DNA of 64,000 nucleotides from Cymbidium sinense (Eukaryota > Streptophyta > Magnoliopsida > Asparagales > Orchidaceae), in assembly GCA_021442155.1 (NCBI GenBank), contig CM038223.1, forward strand, positions 37,112,983 to 37,176,982. Reading direction: 5' to 3'. Made by a program: the position numbers and the translations under genes. Below the pieces are notes generated by a model. It saw only the letters and a list, made by a program, of their open reading frames with translations, was not told the origin of the DNA and did not search any database. Below, piece after piece: positions 11,986-24,959 of the stretch (the stretch's first letter is position 1; every line of letters begins with the position of its first letter).

Positions 11986-14120
11986 TAAGTTGTCGAGTAA
12001 TTCAATATACCATTCAAATACCATATTGGTAAGATTGTTAACAAATTAAAATAGCAGTAAGGCATCATTCCCTCTAATATTTTTCCATGTGGCTTTAAAC
12101 TGAGCTAAGTGCTGCCATGGATTTTCTATGCCTAAAAAAGTAATGAATTTTGGCACAACCTACCCTTTAGAATACTGTGCTTGATCATATTCAGCTGGGT
12201 ATGGTTGGCTTTTCCCAACTAGCTATTCAACAGCTTATGAAGTGATGACTGCTTTGACTTGCTGGCTGATGAGATCTTCAACTTGAGACTTGGTGATAAC
12301 GTCATCCTCTTGATGGACATTTAATGTAACTTCCACTGGGATTTCTTGCCTTTATGTTGAAGTTATTGGCAAGTTGGTCATAGCATTTTGCATGCTCCTA
12401 GTTTCAACTATTGGGTTGCTTATCTCTAGAAAATTTCTCAGAGGCATTTTCTATGTTGTAGTTGCTATAAGGTTAAGTTAACCAAACAACTCTTTCATCT
12501 ACTAACACATTTCATTGAAGTGATTGTTGAGATAGCTAATTACTTGGTCTCTTCTTTGGAGCTAAAAACCCATTTATCATTTAAACCTTGTTACCACATT
12601 TGTTAACTCTTCAGTTACCTTAACTTCTACTTGAGCTTCACCTTTAAGTTTATTGATGGCTTGGGTTCTCTTGATGTTCTTCTTTATTTGGTTGTTCGAG
12701 TGCCACATTTCTATTTTGTAAATGTATATCAACCATGCAAACAACATTGACTTCCATGTAATCTATATCTTCATCATTATAGAAGTTCGTAATCAATTGC
12801 TCTTCATTGATTAGGAAATCATCATCTTCTTAAAAGAGTTGATTATCAACCTCATCATCTATTGTTTGACTTTTTTCAAATTGATGTTTTCAATTGTTGA
12901 TAGGAGATTTAGATCCATTATCATGTAGTGGGGCTAGCTCATATTGAATTGTCTCATCGTTGGCAATTTAGGATTCTTTAGGTACTAACATCAATCAGGA
13001 CCATCCACTAATGGTTCTCTGGGAATGTATCCTAGATGTCACACCCTAGTGTTCACTGAATGAATTATATTACTTTTATGTAGTGGTTGTTTAGACCTTC
13101 CAACAACTGGCCACTTAGTGTCTTTGTATCTAAGGGCTCATTGTTGGTGTTCACTAAATATTATACCCTTTGGCCTTTAGTTTTGCTCTAGGCGGGCACA
13201 ATATTTTTCAATATTCTTAGCTCTCTTAGAGTAGGAATTTTCAAGTTGGCCACCTAACTAACCAATTTCCTTATTCTTCTTTGAAGTTTTTCATTTTTAA
13301 CAGCCTTCAAAACCTTGTAAATTTTGAAGGAGAAGAACTCCTCCATTCATGGTTGATTCTATGGACTGGGATGTGTATGTTATTCTAAAATGACTTCTTT
13401 ATATCTCTTCTAGAGCTATTTCTCTTGATCCATCAGAGCAGATTGAAGTCATTATTAGTGGGTATGTTTGCTTTTACCAATGGATCATATTGTTATTCAG
13501 AATTAACATGCAATCTTGTATTTCTACAATTAGCATTGTATTTTCTTCAAGTTCTCCTAGACATTTTAGTGCCCAAGGAAGATGTTTCATGGTAATTATT
13601 TCCTAGAGTAAAAGAGGCATCTTGTGGGATATTAGGCTCCCCTGATGCACCATGGATTGATGATGATGGACTTCATTTTAGGCTTAACAGTCACCTTATC
13701 CTTAGTCGGGGTAGTCAGCATTGCCTTTGATAGCTTATCAAAATGGAACCCTTCCTGGAGGTTTAGTTATAGGTCTAGCAGTTAGGAACTGGACAATCGT
13801 GGAAATTATTTTGAACTAAAGATTAGCTCTAATAAAACCAGCATTAATTATGGCCTGAGGGAATCTAATAATGGATCCATCACCTAGCTTGATTGTCATC
13901 ATGTTTGTAATATTGGCAATTGGAGGTTTTGAACCTAGTCATAAATCTTATAATTTTAAAAGATTATAAGTCGATATTTAAGTCTACGATGACAACATAT
14001 ATTTTAATTTTCCTAGCCAGAGATGGAGAGAGAAGTAATGCCCAACATAGTTGCCAAAAATCTGATGGCTAAAAAAAATACCTTTGAGGATGCTCTCTTC
14101 CATCTTTATTAAGATGAGTA
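11986..14120 (-). pseudogene. Gag N-terminal half of a second Tat-type element (B)
   Basis: Minus strand. 11990-12420 aligns base by base with 42340-42770, where the reading continues into a recognisable capsid. Shared blocks include 'ggcatcattccctct' (12061 and 42411), 'agctgggtatgg' (12195 and 42547) and 'tgatggacatttaatgtaac' (12310) against the equivalent at 42660. Upstream, at about 13910-13740, the frame reads NITNMMTIKLGDGSIIRF, then RANL, a stop and FKIISTIVQFLTARPITKPP, resembling the leader segment of element A gag. The capsid itself is cut off at 11985, where a truncated LTR is fused. Stops are frequent. Function, if intact, would be virus-like particle assembly. Confidence 0.65.
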
Positions 14121-14519
14121 GGAGTAAATTTTTTTATGAGATAGATTGATATATATTCAATTAGATTTCCCCTAACATTATGTTAGGGTTTATTTAGATC
14201 CATGTTTTACTTCTTATGAATGGAAGCTTTCATAGTTAATTACCCATCTTACCATAGTAAGAGAGTACTCTCAATTAAGGTTGAAAATTACCATATCTTT
14301 CTGATATGAATTGATGTTTAGTGGTTCATGTGGTATGGCATAGATGACTATCTAAAAAAAAAAATAAGAGAATAGTTTTGATCAAGACCCCATGCCTCCG
14401 TCATCCTGGAGCTATAATATTCTAGTCTACCAACATTAGAAGGCTAGTCATAATGTCTAGGATGTCTGATTAGCAACCATTGGTTGCCTCACCTCAGGTA
14501 TCCCCAGTAGACCATAGGT

Positions 14520-15200
14520 TTAATGTAATGGTGTTCACATGGTGAACATAAGTGTTGAACTTACATCGATTAGAAAGTTATTATATTGGGCTTACATCCC
14601 TTAGAATGCCAGATTTATAAGGGTTTGGAAGCATAAGTCAGACTTACATCAATTAGAAAGCCATTAGGGTGCTCACATGATGAAACCATGGGTTAGAATT
14701 ACATCCATTTAGAATGCCAAATTTATAGAGGTTGTTAGCATGGAAAATGGATAGATTAGACTTACATCCCTTTGGAATGCCATTAGGGTCATTCACATGG
14801 AAAATGTATAAATTGGAATTACATCCCTTAGAATGCTAATTTTAGGGTTGTTTGCTTGGCAAGCAGATAAATTGGACTTACATCCTCTTGAAATGTCATT
14901 AAAGTGTCATGCTTGCATTTCAAGTATGTGTTAGACTTACATTGATTAGAAAGCCATTAGGGTGTTTGCATGATGAACACATGGGTTAGAATTACATCCC
15001 TTTGGAATGCCATTAGGGTCATTTGCATGACAAACATATAGATTGGACTTACATCATTTGGAATGCCAATTAAGGTGTTTGAATGATGAAGATATAGATT
15101 GTGCTTACATATCTTTGGAATGTCAGGATTATGTGTTCACATGGTGAAACAATTATAAGTTGTTCGCATGGTAAACATAAATTAGTTGATTTTGGGGGAT
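14520..15200 (+). repeat. 57-bp tandem repeat array (about 11 units)
   Basis: A unit carrying 'acttacatccctttggaatgcc' and 'ggtgttcgcatgg'-type blocks recurs with starts of the first block near 14560, 14592, 14641, 14698, 14761, 14818, 14876, 14936, 14990, 15048 and 15104, mostly 54-63 bases apart. The same unit forms arrays at 43857-44300 (same strand) and 63515-64000 (opposite strand). Relative to the neighbouring gag (minus here) the unit is antisense, as it also is relative to the element at 63.5-64 kb. The 65-codon minus frame at 15070-15267 is a by-product of the repeat. Confidence 0.85.
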
Positions 15201-15880
15201 GGTTCTTTGATGCTAAAACTATGGCATCTAGCGCTATGAAGTGGAGCTCATTAGTGTTATAGATCATGGAACCTAGGCATTATTAGGATGGCACCTCGAT
15301 TTTGTGAAGTTAGCACCATGGTGCTATAAGGTCCATAAAGGACATTTGAGAGTAGGTTGATAGATTGAATAGTGCCTTAGAGTTATGTAATATCATAGTG
15401 ATAGTCAAAAGATCATTTAAATAAGTTGACAGGCTATCAAAAACATTTAACAGATAGGAAAAACTTTTGCCTAGCACTGTAGCATAACATAAGAGTGCCG
15501 TGGCACAACATCAATTTTTGTTGCACTTTTCATTTCGAGTCAGTTATGAAATTAATGATAAGAAATGGTAATAAATGCTCTTTTTTATCGATACAATAAC
15601 CATTTTGACCAGCTAGCCAGTGACTAGGCACTGCATGTGAATATTGAATATTGTAGTGCTGGTTCCTTATTTTAGAACATGAGAAGTAAATGCCTTGCTG
15701 TTGCTAATGTAATGCCATAGCGTAGATTCTTTGTTCTAGAACTTGAGAGGATAGTGCCTTAGCACTGCTTCTATAGTGTTGCAATGTCTGGCCTGGTTTA
15801 TAAATTGATCGCTTGTGCTGTAAAGATTTTATTCTGCTATCTCCTTACTATAGGAATTTTAGAGTCATCTTTCCCTCAGC
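15201..15880. repeat. GCAC/GTGC-rich leader-like DNA
   Basis: No coding frame. From about 15230 the sequence is dense in short words such as TAGTGC, GCACT, TAGCAC and GGTGC (for example around 15306-15330, 15470-15500, 15620-15660 and 15755-15790). Similar text occurs at 17230-18020, 18690-18900, 31740-32060, 40680-41210, 42840-42990, 45870-46150 and 62960-63540. The words are mutually complementary, so the RNA could fold. I read it as the 5' leader or spacer of Tat-type elements. Confidence 0.5.
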
Positions 15881-15899
15881 TTTTTCTCACACTTAAAAA

Positions 15900-17060
15900 T
15901 AATCATGCCCCTCTAAGAGATTACTAGCAAGAGGAGGGTGACTTCAAGCGATGCTAATAGGTTTGTTAACTTGGAAGTGGAGGAGAGGTATCAATATGCT
16001 CTCATTCATAAGCACCTCATTCTGGAGAGAAGTTTCCACAATCCAAGTGGAGCATGGAGAGGATAATCATCGAATGAGGCTAGGAGAAGCTAGCCTATAA
16101 AAGCAGCTCCTACGTCATTCCTGTCGTGTGAGAGTTCTTCACCAATGCAAAGAAGCACCAAGACAATAGAGTTTTTATTTGGGTGAAATTAGTAAGTTTT
16201 GATAGTACCATCATTAATGCATATTATGATTTGAAAAATATAGTATATGATCAATATCTTTCTTTTTATAACAATCATCCTAATTTTGATGAAGTCCTTA
16301 GTTTTCCCATTGGTAAAAATGCCAATATTTAATAAAAATAGTTGGTGAAAAAGATTATCAACTTTCCTATCATTGACCAAATGATAGAGTCTAAGGCTTG
16401 GAACTATTTTATTTCTGCCAAGCTGATGCCGACTAGTAATATTAGTGAGTTAACTAAGAACAGGGTCATTTTGAATTTTTTTATTCAAAAAGGGCTTCAT
16501 AAATCATATAGGGAAGATTATTTATAATTCTATTTGAAATATGCTTAGGGGCAATACTACTGTATGATATGGTTATCTTTTTTCTAATTATGGTTTCTAT
16601 ACTACTATGGGTGCGTTAAGGGAGCCTAATAAAAAAGTTATTTAAAAGGCTCCTCTAATGAAGAGGAAAATTATGGGATTTGGTTTGAAGTTTGAGGTGG
16701 GAATAGTTCACATGCTTCACGTGCCCCACAACCTCGATCCAAATCTTCCAAAACCTTAAATGAAAAACACTAAGAAATTGGAGAAGATGTCTCAAACTTA
16801 TGAAAAAAAGTTGGTGAGAGTAGTCGTAAGCAAGAGGCCTTAGAAAAGAAATTTAACTATCATATGGATCAACAACAGAAATAGTTTCTTACATGGCTCA
16901 GTTTAACTCAACATTAGTTCATATAATTAAAAATTATTGATTTGCGGGTCTAGGCTAGGCCTATTTTTCTACGACACCTTAGTATCTGCCTCACATGAGC
17001 ACCCCCACTGCAATCAAAAAAAGAAGAAGAAGAGGGTGAGGTTCATGAATATGATTACTA
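15900..17060 (+). pseudogene. Putative plant transposon protein (element-borne extra ORF), decayed
   Basis: The plus strand reads KRRVTSSDANRFVNLEVEER and YQYALIHKHLILERSF from about 15930. EFFTNAKKHQDNRVFIWVK and SFDSTIINAYYDL follow (about 16130-16230). The open 61-codon piece at 16342-16527 has KAWNYFISAKLMPTSN and SELTKNRVILNFFIQKGLH. A Ser-rich linker and a final MDQQQK block lead to an acidic Glu/His/Asp tail ending EHEYDY (about 17030-17060). This layout (EFYANA, VRGK, INAYY, KAWxxFI...LMPT, KDRAVLxxxIxKG) is that of the family usually annotated 'putative plant transposon protein', whose biochemical role is unknown. A related copy lies on the minus strand at 46320-47383. Several in-frame stops show it is dead. 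It points opposite to the gag at 11986-14120. Confidence 0.72.
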
Positions 17061-17229
17061 GTTTCCCCTTTTCTTTTATTATGTAATTTTCTCTTTCTTT
17101 TTCTACAACTATGTAATCATTTTTTATTTTTAATAAATATATTTTTATTTTTCTTTTATGCATTTTTGTGCATATGTCTATCTATTTATTATTTGAAAGC
17201 TCCAAGATCTAAAATGATGGAAATTTTCT

Positions 17230-18900
17230 AATTTAAAATGATATCACAGTCATAGCGCTTCGGTGTTGAGAATGCTGTGCATAAGTGCTGCTAGCCTGTA
17301 GGGCATAAGCTTAAAACCCAAGAGTCTAGCACAATGGTGCCCTATATGTAGTGTTGCGGTGCTTGATATGCGACACTATTAAGATAGAAATTTCTTGTCA
17401 TTTTATTTGAAGAGTCTGCACTACAACGCTCGATATGCAGCACTGTGGTGGTGGGTAAATAATGCTTAGACTTTGAATTTATCAATTTAAGGATTCCAAG
17501 TGTTCAAAATCATGAAATTAATCCAACATTGCAGCACTATAAGAAGACCCGAAGGCTCAATGCCTTGGTGTTGGACCCACAACACCTAAGTGCTATTTCA
17601 TCAGTGCCTAAAATTTAGTAGTTTTGGAAAATTTTGAAATTTTGATAGCATAACGTCTTAGCAGTAGTAGATTTTATGAATTATTTTTGTATAGTAACAC
17701 CTTTATCCCTTATTCCGATTCCAAGATCAATGGAGGGAGGATTTCATTTTACACCAGAATCAAGTTTGATAGTGGAAGATGTATCTTCCTGGTGCTGAAA
17801 AATGGTGCTTAAATGCTGGTTTAAAGATATGGGGCCTAAAAGCTTTGTAGTGTAATGCTGAAATATAATGCCATGACACTGCAAGAATTATTCCTAAACT
17901 CAAGCACTTAGTGTTGCAACACCAATTACTAGCACCTCGGCATTATAGGATGGAGCCCTAAATTTCTGGCACCTTAGCACCAAATTCAGTGCCTCGACCT
18001 TAGGCCTTGGTGTCACGGCGCTACAGGGCGGGAACTCCATTTCTTACCTAGATTCTTACAGGGTTTGATAATTTTTTTTGTGAAAATTCAATGGCATAAC
18101 ATCTTAGTAGTGCTTGATTTTTACTTATTTAGTGCAAACACACTCTTCTCTATTATTTTGGATCCACGATTGATGGAGGGAGGGCTTTTCTTCTCACGGT
18201 GGAACCAAGTTCAATGGTGGAGATCTTCAGATTTTAAGATTGTGTAATTTTGGGTCTAGGGGCATTCTTTTTTTTACATTGATTCCAAGATTGATGTTGA
18301 TAATTCTTTTTACTTTTCATCAGATCCAAGATCAATGGTGGAAATCTTGTTAAATTTAATTTTCAAAAGGAAAATTGTGTAAAGAAAGTATTTTTAGAAG
18401 TTTTACTTGGAATCGATGAGAGTAAACCTCAATCTTGTCTCTTACATGAGGAGATCACTCTCATAGTAGTGAAAAGCACACTATTAATAGTACAGATGAC
18501 TGAGAGTAGGAATGGTGTCATTGGACTAGAGTGAGAGTGAGGAAGAAGAGAGAGAGAGGGGCAGTTCTACCCTTTTTATATTAGATTTTTTACTATGGGG
18601 GCAATTTTTCGCTCCATAAATGCTCTCACCCCCATACTCACCTAGGAAATTATTTAATGTTGGGGCAAGAATAGTAGTTTTCTTAATTTTAAAATAAAGG
18701 TCATGGTGATAGTGCTTCGGTGCTAGCATCATAGTGTTGCGGCGTTGTCATCATAGTGTTGTACATCATCATAGCCGCATCATCAGTGACATTGTATCAA
18801 TCCATTGGTAGGCGATTTGAGCTTCTATATTCTATAAGGTGATGACTTTGGCTAGGTGCTGCAATTGCAGGACCACGGTGCCCCAAGCCGGAATGTTTAA
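17230..18900. repeat. GCAC/GTGC-rich spacer DNA
   Basis: Two dense patches (17230-18020 and 18690-18900) of short complementary words (GTGCTG, CAGCAC, GGTGTTG, CAACACC) enclose less repetitive DNA that includes two similar blocks: 17690-17800 and 18120-18250 share 'gatccaagatcaatgg', 'ggtggaa' and 'ggaggg' type strings, an imperfect direct duplication. No protein domain is recognised in the short frames at 18065-18247 (+) and 18526-18732 (-). Probably spacer or leader DNA of the same retroelement family. Confidence 0.45.
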
Positions 18901-20690
18901 TTTATTACATATAGATTTTTTTAGATGCAAAAAACTCTTAGAAAAATTTTCAAACATTTAATCATAATTATTTTGAAAAAGTACACTATATGACATTTTA
19001 TTAATTAAATAATTTAATCAATTGGGTTAGAAAAAGAAAAAAATCTATAAATAATAATCAATAACTCAAAAAATTATGAATGAACTTTTGATAGATTCAT
19101 TTAGGTGATAATTAGTGTGAGATCAAAATCTCCAATTGGTTTGAAGTATTTTGAGTGTAATTGACTAATTACAGATATCTTAATTAGTATAATTAATCAC
19201 TTTTTATAAACATGAATGACTTGAGAATTTTGTTGCTTATTTTTTACTATCTTTGTCCATGTTTAGATGTTTTCTTATAATTTTTGTGCTTATAGATTAT
19301 AATTGGGCTATCAATTTGATTAAATAATTATGAAATTTAATTAATTTATAAAAATCATTATTTCACTTCCCAAATCTAATAGATAACTAGAGGTTGTGTG
19401 AGAGAAGATTCCATCATTTAATCTCCCCTCAATAAGTCTAATTAAGTATAATTAACATGTATTAAAGAAGTAATGTTCATTAAGCTTAAATGAGATTATA
19501 TTAATGTGAGAAGTCTTAAGGCTAAATGGCCTAACTAGGTTACTTTATGATATTTATTTGATACCCTCCCTTCACCCATAAATATATGGCTCACACTTAT
19601 ATTAAAAAATAAAAGATCACTCTAACTTATATTTGAAATTAAATATTCTAAGTGTATGATGTATAAATGATATGATCACCATTAAACCAAGAAATAATAT
19701 TCTTATTATCTAAGTTAGATTTAGAGTAAATTAGAACAAATGAAACCCCAATGCTTTATTCATGTGTAATATATACTCCTTAAAGATATATATTCTAGAC
19801 ACTCAGGGGCACAAGGCTACTAGTTTGAACTTTATATCATAAAGATACAAAAAATTTTTTTAAAATTTTTTATTCATGTCCTCATAAAGGAAATATGTGT
19901 TACCTTAAAAAATGAATAAATTATTAAAAAGATAAGATAGATGTATGATTACTTAAAAACTTACATGCATATAATCAATTTAAAATGAAATATTAAAATA
20001 ATGAAGTGGATATATAAACTTATAAATTATCAAAATTAAAAAAAAACATATAGTTATTTTAAAATGAATCATCAAAATTATTAATTGTTAAGATAATAAA
20101 AAATATAATTATTTAATAATGAATTACTAAATAATGAAATGAAATGAATAAATGTTTATTTATGGATAAATTATTAGAGTGATAGAGTGAATACATAATT
20201 ATTTTGAAATAAAATGCTAAAATGATAGAGTAAATATATAATCACTTTAGAAAAAAAAATGAAAGATAAAATATTTAAAAAAAATGATAAAATGAATACT
20301 TCAAATAAGCATAAAAAATAAAATGATAAAGGGTTGAAGATTATCATTAAGTAAACCCTTATGCATATTAGTCTCAAAGTGTCTCTCATGAAGATAAAAG
20401 CTCATTTATGTTTAATTAAATATAAGGATTAATAAAATGTCATAATGCTTTATTTAAGAAGAACTAATGAAAAAAAAAAAATATATCATTATGTCTAACC
20501 TTAAGGTAGGGTAGTGAGAAGGAATAAGTATCATCTTAAGTAGCACTTATGAATTTTCATACTCTTTAAAATACTGATTCTAATTTAAACAAAATTGAAC
20601 TTATAAATAAAATTATACTCTTTTAAATTACTAATCATTTGAATCAAAATCACACCTCTATTTAATTACTTGAATTTATTGTCTAAATCA
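18901..20690. other. AT-rich DNA, nothing assigned
   Basis: A very AT-rich stretch with homopolymer runs and no convincing frame. It precedes a recognisable LTR fragment and may be the diverged 5' part of that LTR, but I could not match blocks to the better LTR copies. The 71-codon minus frame at 20174-20389 is low-complexity Phe/Leu/Ile and is not supported. Confidence 0.35.
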
Positions 20691-20699
20691 TGACTTGAA

Positions 20700-22765
20700 C
20701 AATAAAGCCTACCTTTGCCTCACCACACCAACCTCTGCACACACCTTAGATTGATAGGTCACCAATCCTAGACTTAGGATAGGTTAGTGCTTGATCATGA
20801 TGTATTGATTTTTTTTCATTTTATGGTGTAATATTTTTGGATTTTAGGATTGTTTGTGCACTAGTCTAAATCATAGGATATTATTTATTAGACTAATGAT
20901 ATTTTCTACATAAGGCTATTCTTAAGGAACCACTATAATAATAATAATAATAAATTAAATGATTTTTCTTGTAAATACTGCTTGCTCTTTTAGTATAGCC
21001 AATTAGGATAGGTGGACTTAGCATCTATGAGTGCTATGTCCAATTGTGTGATATGTAACTGGTTAGTGTATGATTATTATAGCTAACCTCTATTTTGCAA
21101 GATTTGTTAGGATTTCTTTTTAAATTTTATATATAATTTTGTAATCAAATAGGATTAGAGCCATGGGGTTTAGGATGTGTAGAGGCTAAAACACATATAC
21201 TTAGGAGGTCCTATGACTCCTGAAAGATCCAATAGGGAGAGAAGTGAAGATGAAGCCCTAATGCCTTAACTTCATTTATGAAATTGTAGTATGGGTTATA
21301 AAATGGTTGAGCTTGATAACCCATTTTTTTCTCTTTCTTAAGTGTTTAGTGGAACTCAGTCACATCGATCTTTTATTATTCTTTTAATTAGATTTATTGA
21401 TTGATGTTTTTACTTTGATTGCACATTAGAAATTACATGCTTTTTCTAGGTTTCTTATAATATAATGTTTTGATATATGGTCTAGATTTTATTAGGCCCG
21501 TAGGACTTTAAATTTTCTATCCAATTAAAATGAACAACTTTAATTTAACATAACTCATAGCCTCACAATAAAACTATAGGAATTAATCAATAAAATTGAG
21601 TTAGATGCCATAAGTCTATGATAAATGTGGATAATATCATGCATGCAAATTATTTTCTCTTCTTGAGCATATAGGATCTTCATTCATTACATTATAAGGG
21701 GAGTGTAGGACCGTTGACAATTACCTCTTGAGTGAAGAAGACCCTTCTCGCTAATTGGCCCATAACTAAATTTCATTATGCATGTATGCATATCTGTCCA
21801 CCCAAGTCTAAGTCAAGTTGATGAGTCAAAAATGAAATTTTTTTTTATTACATTAGTCTATGTTATTCTTTCATATCAAACATGATCTTAGGTCTTAGGG
21901 AGTGAGTTTAGGATCTAAGACTTTTTCCTAAAAAATAATAACCTAGCTATGTTACATTCATGAGACTTGGTAGCATGGTTTTAACTTGTAGGAGGTATTA
22001 GCTGGTAGCCAATCCAGTTGTTGTAAGTCTAGAAGAGTTGGAATAAGTTCACTCTTTTTAGTGAAAGTGAACAAATATATCCCATTTTTCTTTTGGCAGA
22101 GTCAAGTCAAGCTCTTAGTTTGTGCTAGTACACCTTATATTTAGGAATAGAGGTAACTTATTTCTCCTCTTTATGTGTATAAATCTTCACCTCTCAAACA
22201 TCTTCACAATTTTATGTTATTGGAATATAAGTCCTAGATTTCTAATGAAATATCAACTTAAACAATCAAGATATTCTATTTCAAAAATATAAAGCCTCAT
22301 CATATAATAAATTAAAGTGCTTACTAGGCATTATAGTATCATGAGCACATCATACTTATCCTTTTTTAGATTCTTTTAAGCACTTTCTTAATTAAGCCTT
22401 CCTACTTAACTTTTGAAATTATTAAACCTTTGATATCAACCCTTAAAATCCATAAAGTCATTAACCAATCACATTAATTGATAGTTTTCTTAATAGATTC
22501 ATATATCTTAAGATGTAATTGACTATGGGGGTACCCTTATAGGGAACTTAAGAACTTGGCTTAAAATAAACCATGATTTACCTTATCCATATAAAGTAGG
22601 AGAAAAATCTCTAGTACACGTAGGCCCGTCGGCCATACGAGTCCTTATTAGATGATTGATCCCACCATATAGTGATATTTCTATCTTTTGAGGTAGTACA
22701 ATACTCCATGATGTCATACTCGATCATTTTAATAAGTACCCCTTAAGATCTATGTGGTGTCCCTC
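20700..22765 (+). mobile_element. Old LTR fragment, 3' part
   Basis: Plus-strand matches to the 3' third of the long LTR: 'ttatggtgtaatattt' at 20821 (compare 36764 and 61644), the 'gattgtttg...ctagtct' block at 20850 (61676), the block around 21000-21130 (36945-37080) and the closing block from about 22500 with 'aagatctatgtggtgtcc' at 22747 (compare 62732-62751). The (ATA)n at 20934-20954 lies where two other copies carry (TA)n. LTR homology ends near 22765. More diverged than the copies at 38-40 and 60-62 kb, so presumably an older insertion. Confidence 0.7.
20934..20954 (+). repeat. (ATA)n microsatellite within LTR fragment
   Basis: Seven ATA repeats following 'accact'. The equivalent place in the LTR at 32783-37962 has an A-rich imperfect run near 36884, and the LTRs at 39557 and 61758 have (TA)n. 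Confidence 0.9.
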
Positions 22766-23553
<788 letters not shown>

Positions 23554-23559
23554 TGATGA

Positions 23560-24550
23560 AGCTCTCTTCCGTCGCTCAGTTGCATTTACTCTCCCCCTAG
23601 GTTACTGTTTAACTAGATTTTGTTTCATAGAGGGACCTTCCTATGCTGGTGCACTCTCCTCCAATCTCCCCTTGGCTAAGGTTATCGACCCTTCTACAAA
23701 AATCATCTTCCCTCAGTCTATCATGAAAATTTTTACTCTGGAAGTGATTCAAGTTTTCAAAAGAAAATTGGTTGAAAGAATGGCAAGCCTGCATTACTTA
23801 TCTCTGATTCTGAAATTGCACATCCTGCTGAACCCCTCAAGTTCACTTTGGTTGGCAAGTTTACTTATAGGAACCCCATGATGGACATCATTAGAAAGCA
23901 TTTTGATGATCTAAAGCTGTTGGGTGAATGGAACATTGTGCATTTGGATAGTAAGCATATTGCAATCCGGATAGGCAAGGAAGAAGATTATGCTTGATTA
24001 TTTACCAAAAACTTTTTCATATAGAAAACATCATAATGAAAATATTGAAACAGACACCTTCATTTGATTATAGTGTTGATCCACCTATGGTTCCCATTTG
24101 GTTAAAGTTTCCAAGTTTGAAATTGTATTTATTTAATAAACAAGTATTGTATTCCCTTGCTTACCCATTTGGAAAACCACTCAAATTGGACTTGCCCACC
24201 TTCATCCTCTCTTGGCCATCTATTATAAGAATCCTTATTGAGATGGACATCATAACCCCTCACTTTGAACAAATATGGATTGGAACACCTACAAATTGAT
24301 ACTTGTAGCAAGTGCTCAATGAACAAAAGCCTTATTACTGCACTAAATGCAGAATGTTTGGCTAATCTTGAGCTAAGAACTAAACTACCAAGAACTACTA
24401 GAGAATTTGAACCTAGTCCAAATGTTGCCTCTCAGCTAGCCATTGTTACATTAAAACCATCCCCCCAAGTAAAACAAGATAGCCTAATCTTAATGATAGA
24501 CCTACTAAAATCCTTTCTCCTAGAAATGTTGATTCTGATGCATAGATGAA
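23560..24550 (+). pseudogene. LINE ORF1 with DUF4283 domain
   Basis: The frame starting near 23778 reads GKPALLISDSEIAHPAEPLK, then FTLVGKFTYRNPMMDIIRKH and LGEWNIVHLDSKHIAIRI, then an EEDY block. This is the DUF4283 nucleic-acid-binding domain typical of ORF1 in plant L1 elements. After a frameshift it continues at about 24085-24300 as VPIWLKFPSLKLYLFNKQVL, GKPLKLDLPT and an EMDIITP block, the usual C-terminal half. A CSKC motif at about 24300 could be the first two cysteines of a zinc knuckle, but the rest is not visible. ORF1 protein would coat LINE RNA. At least two frameshifts and several stops are present; the true start is not preserved. Confidence 0.8.
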
Positions 24551-24959
24551 CCTGTGCCTTTTTAATCCCCCTCCTTCTACAAACTAGATTCCAAACAACT
24601 CACATAGGAAGAATTCTAGAAACTAGTTAGTGGATTCAAGAGAGCAGAACGTCCCTAAAATTGAATATGAAATTCAACAATTAGAACACACTTAACCTGA
24701 GGAACTCTTATCATTCCATGATTAATAGCATATAGACACTCAATAGCAGCTTACTAACACCATTCATGATCTCGAGGATGAGTGGTTGATTCAAAATCAA
24801 AGAGGAACATGCACAAGGTATATGAGAGCTTAAATAAATAAGCTTAAATGCTACCAATCACATTGTAGGTACTTCAACAGCTAGAATTCCTGCCAAGTAG
24901 AATGGTGAGATTTATAGGATGACTATAAGAGCCTCTAGGGGTTCTAAGTTTTCCAAACA

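Noticed and set aside
14520..15200. Possible CRISPR-like array
   Set aside because: Repeats and intervening sequence are both similar from unit to unit, so it is an ordinary tandem repeat, and the context is a plant retroelement.
18526..18732. 68-codon minus-strand frame
   Set aside because: Falls in GCAC-rich spacer with a Ser/Leu low-complexity end; no support.
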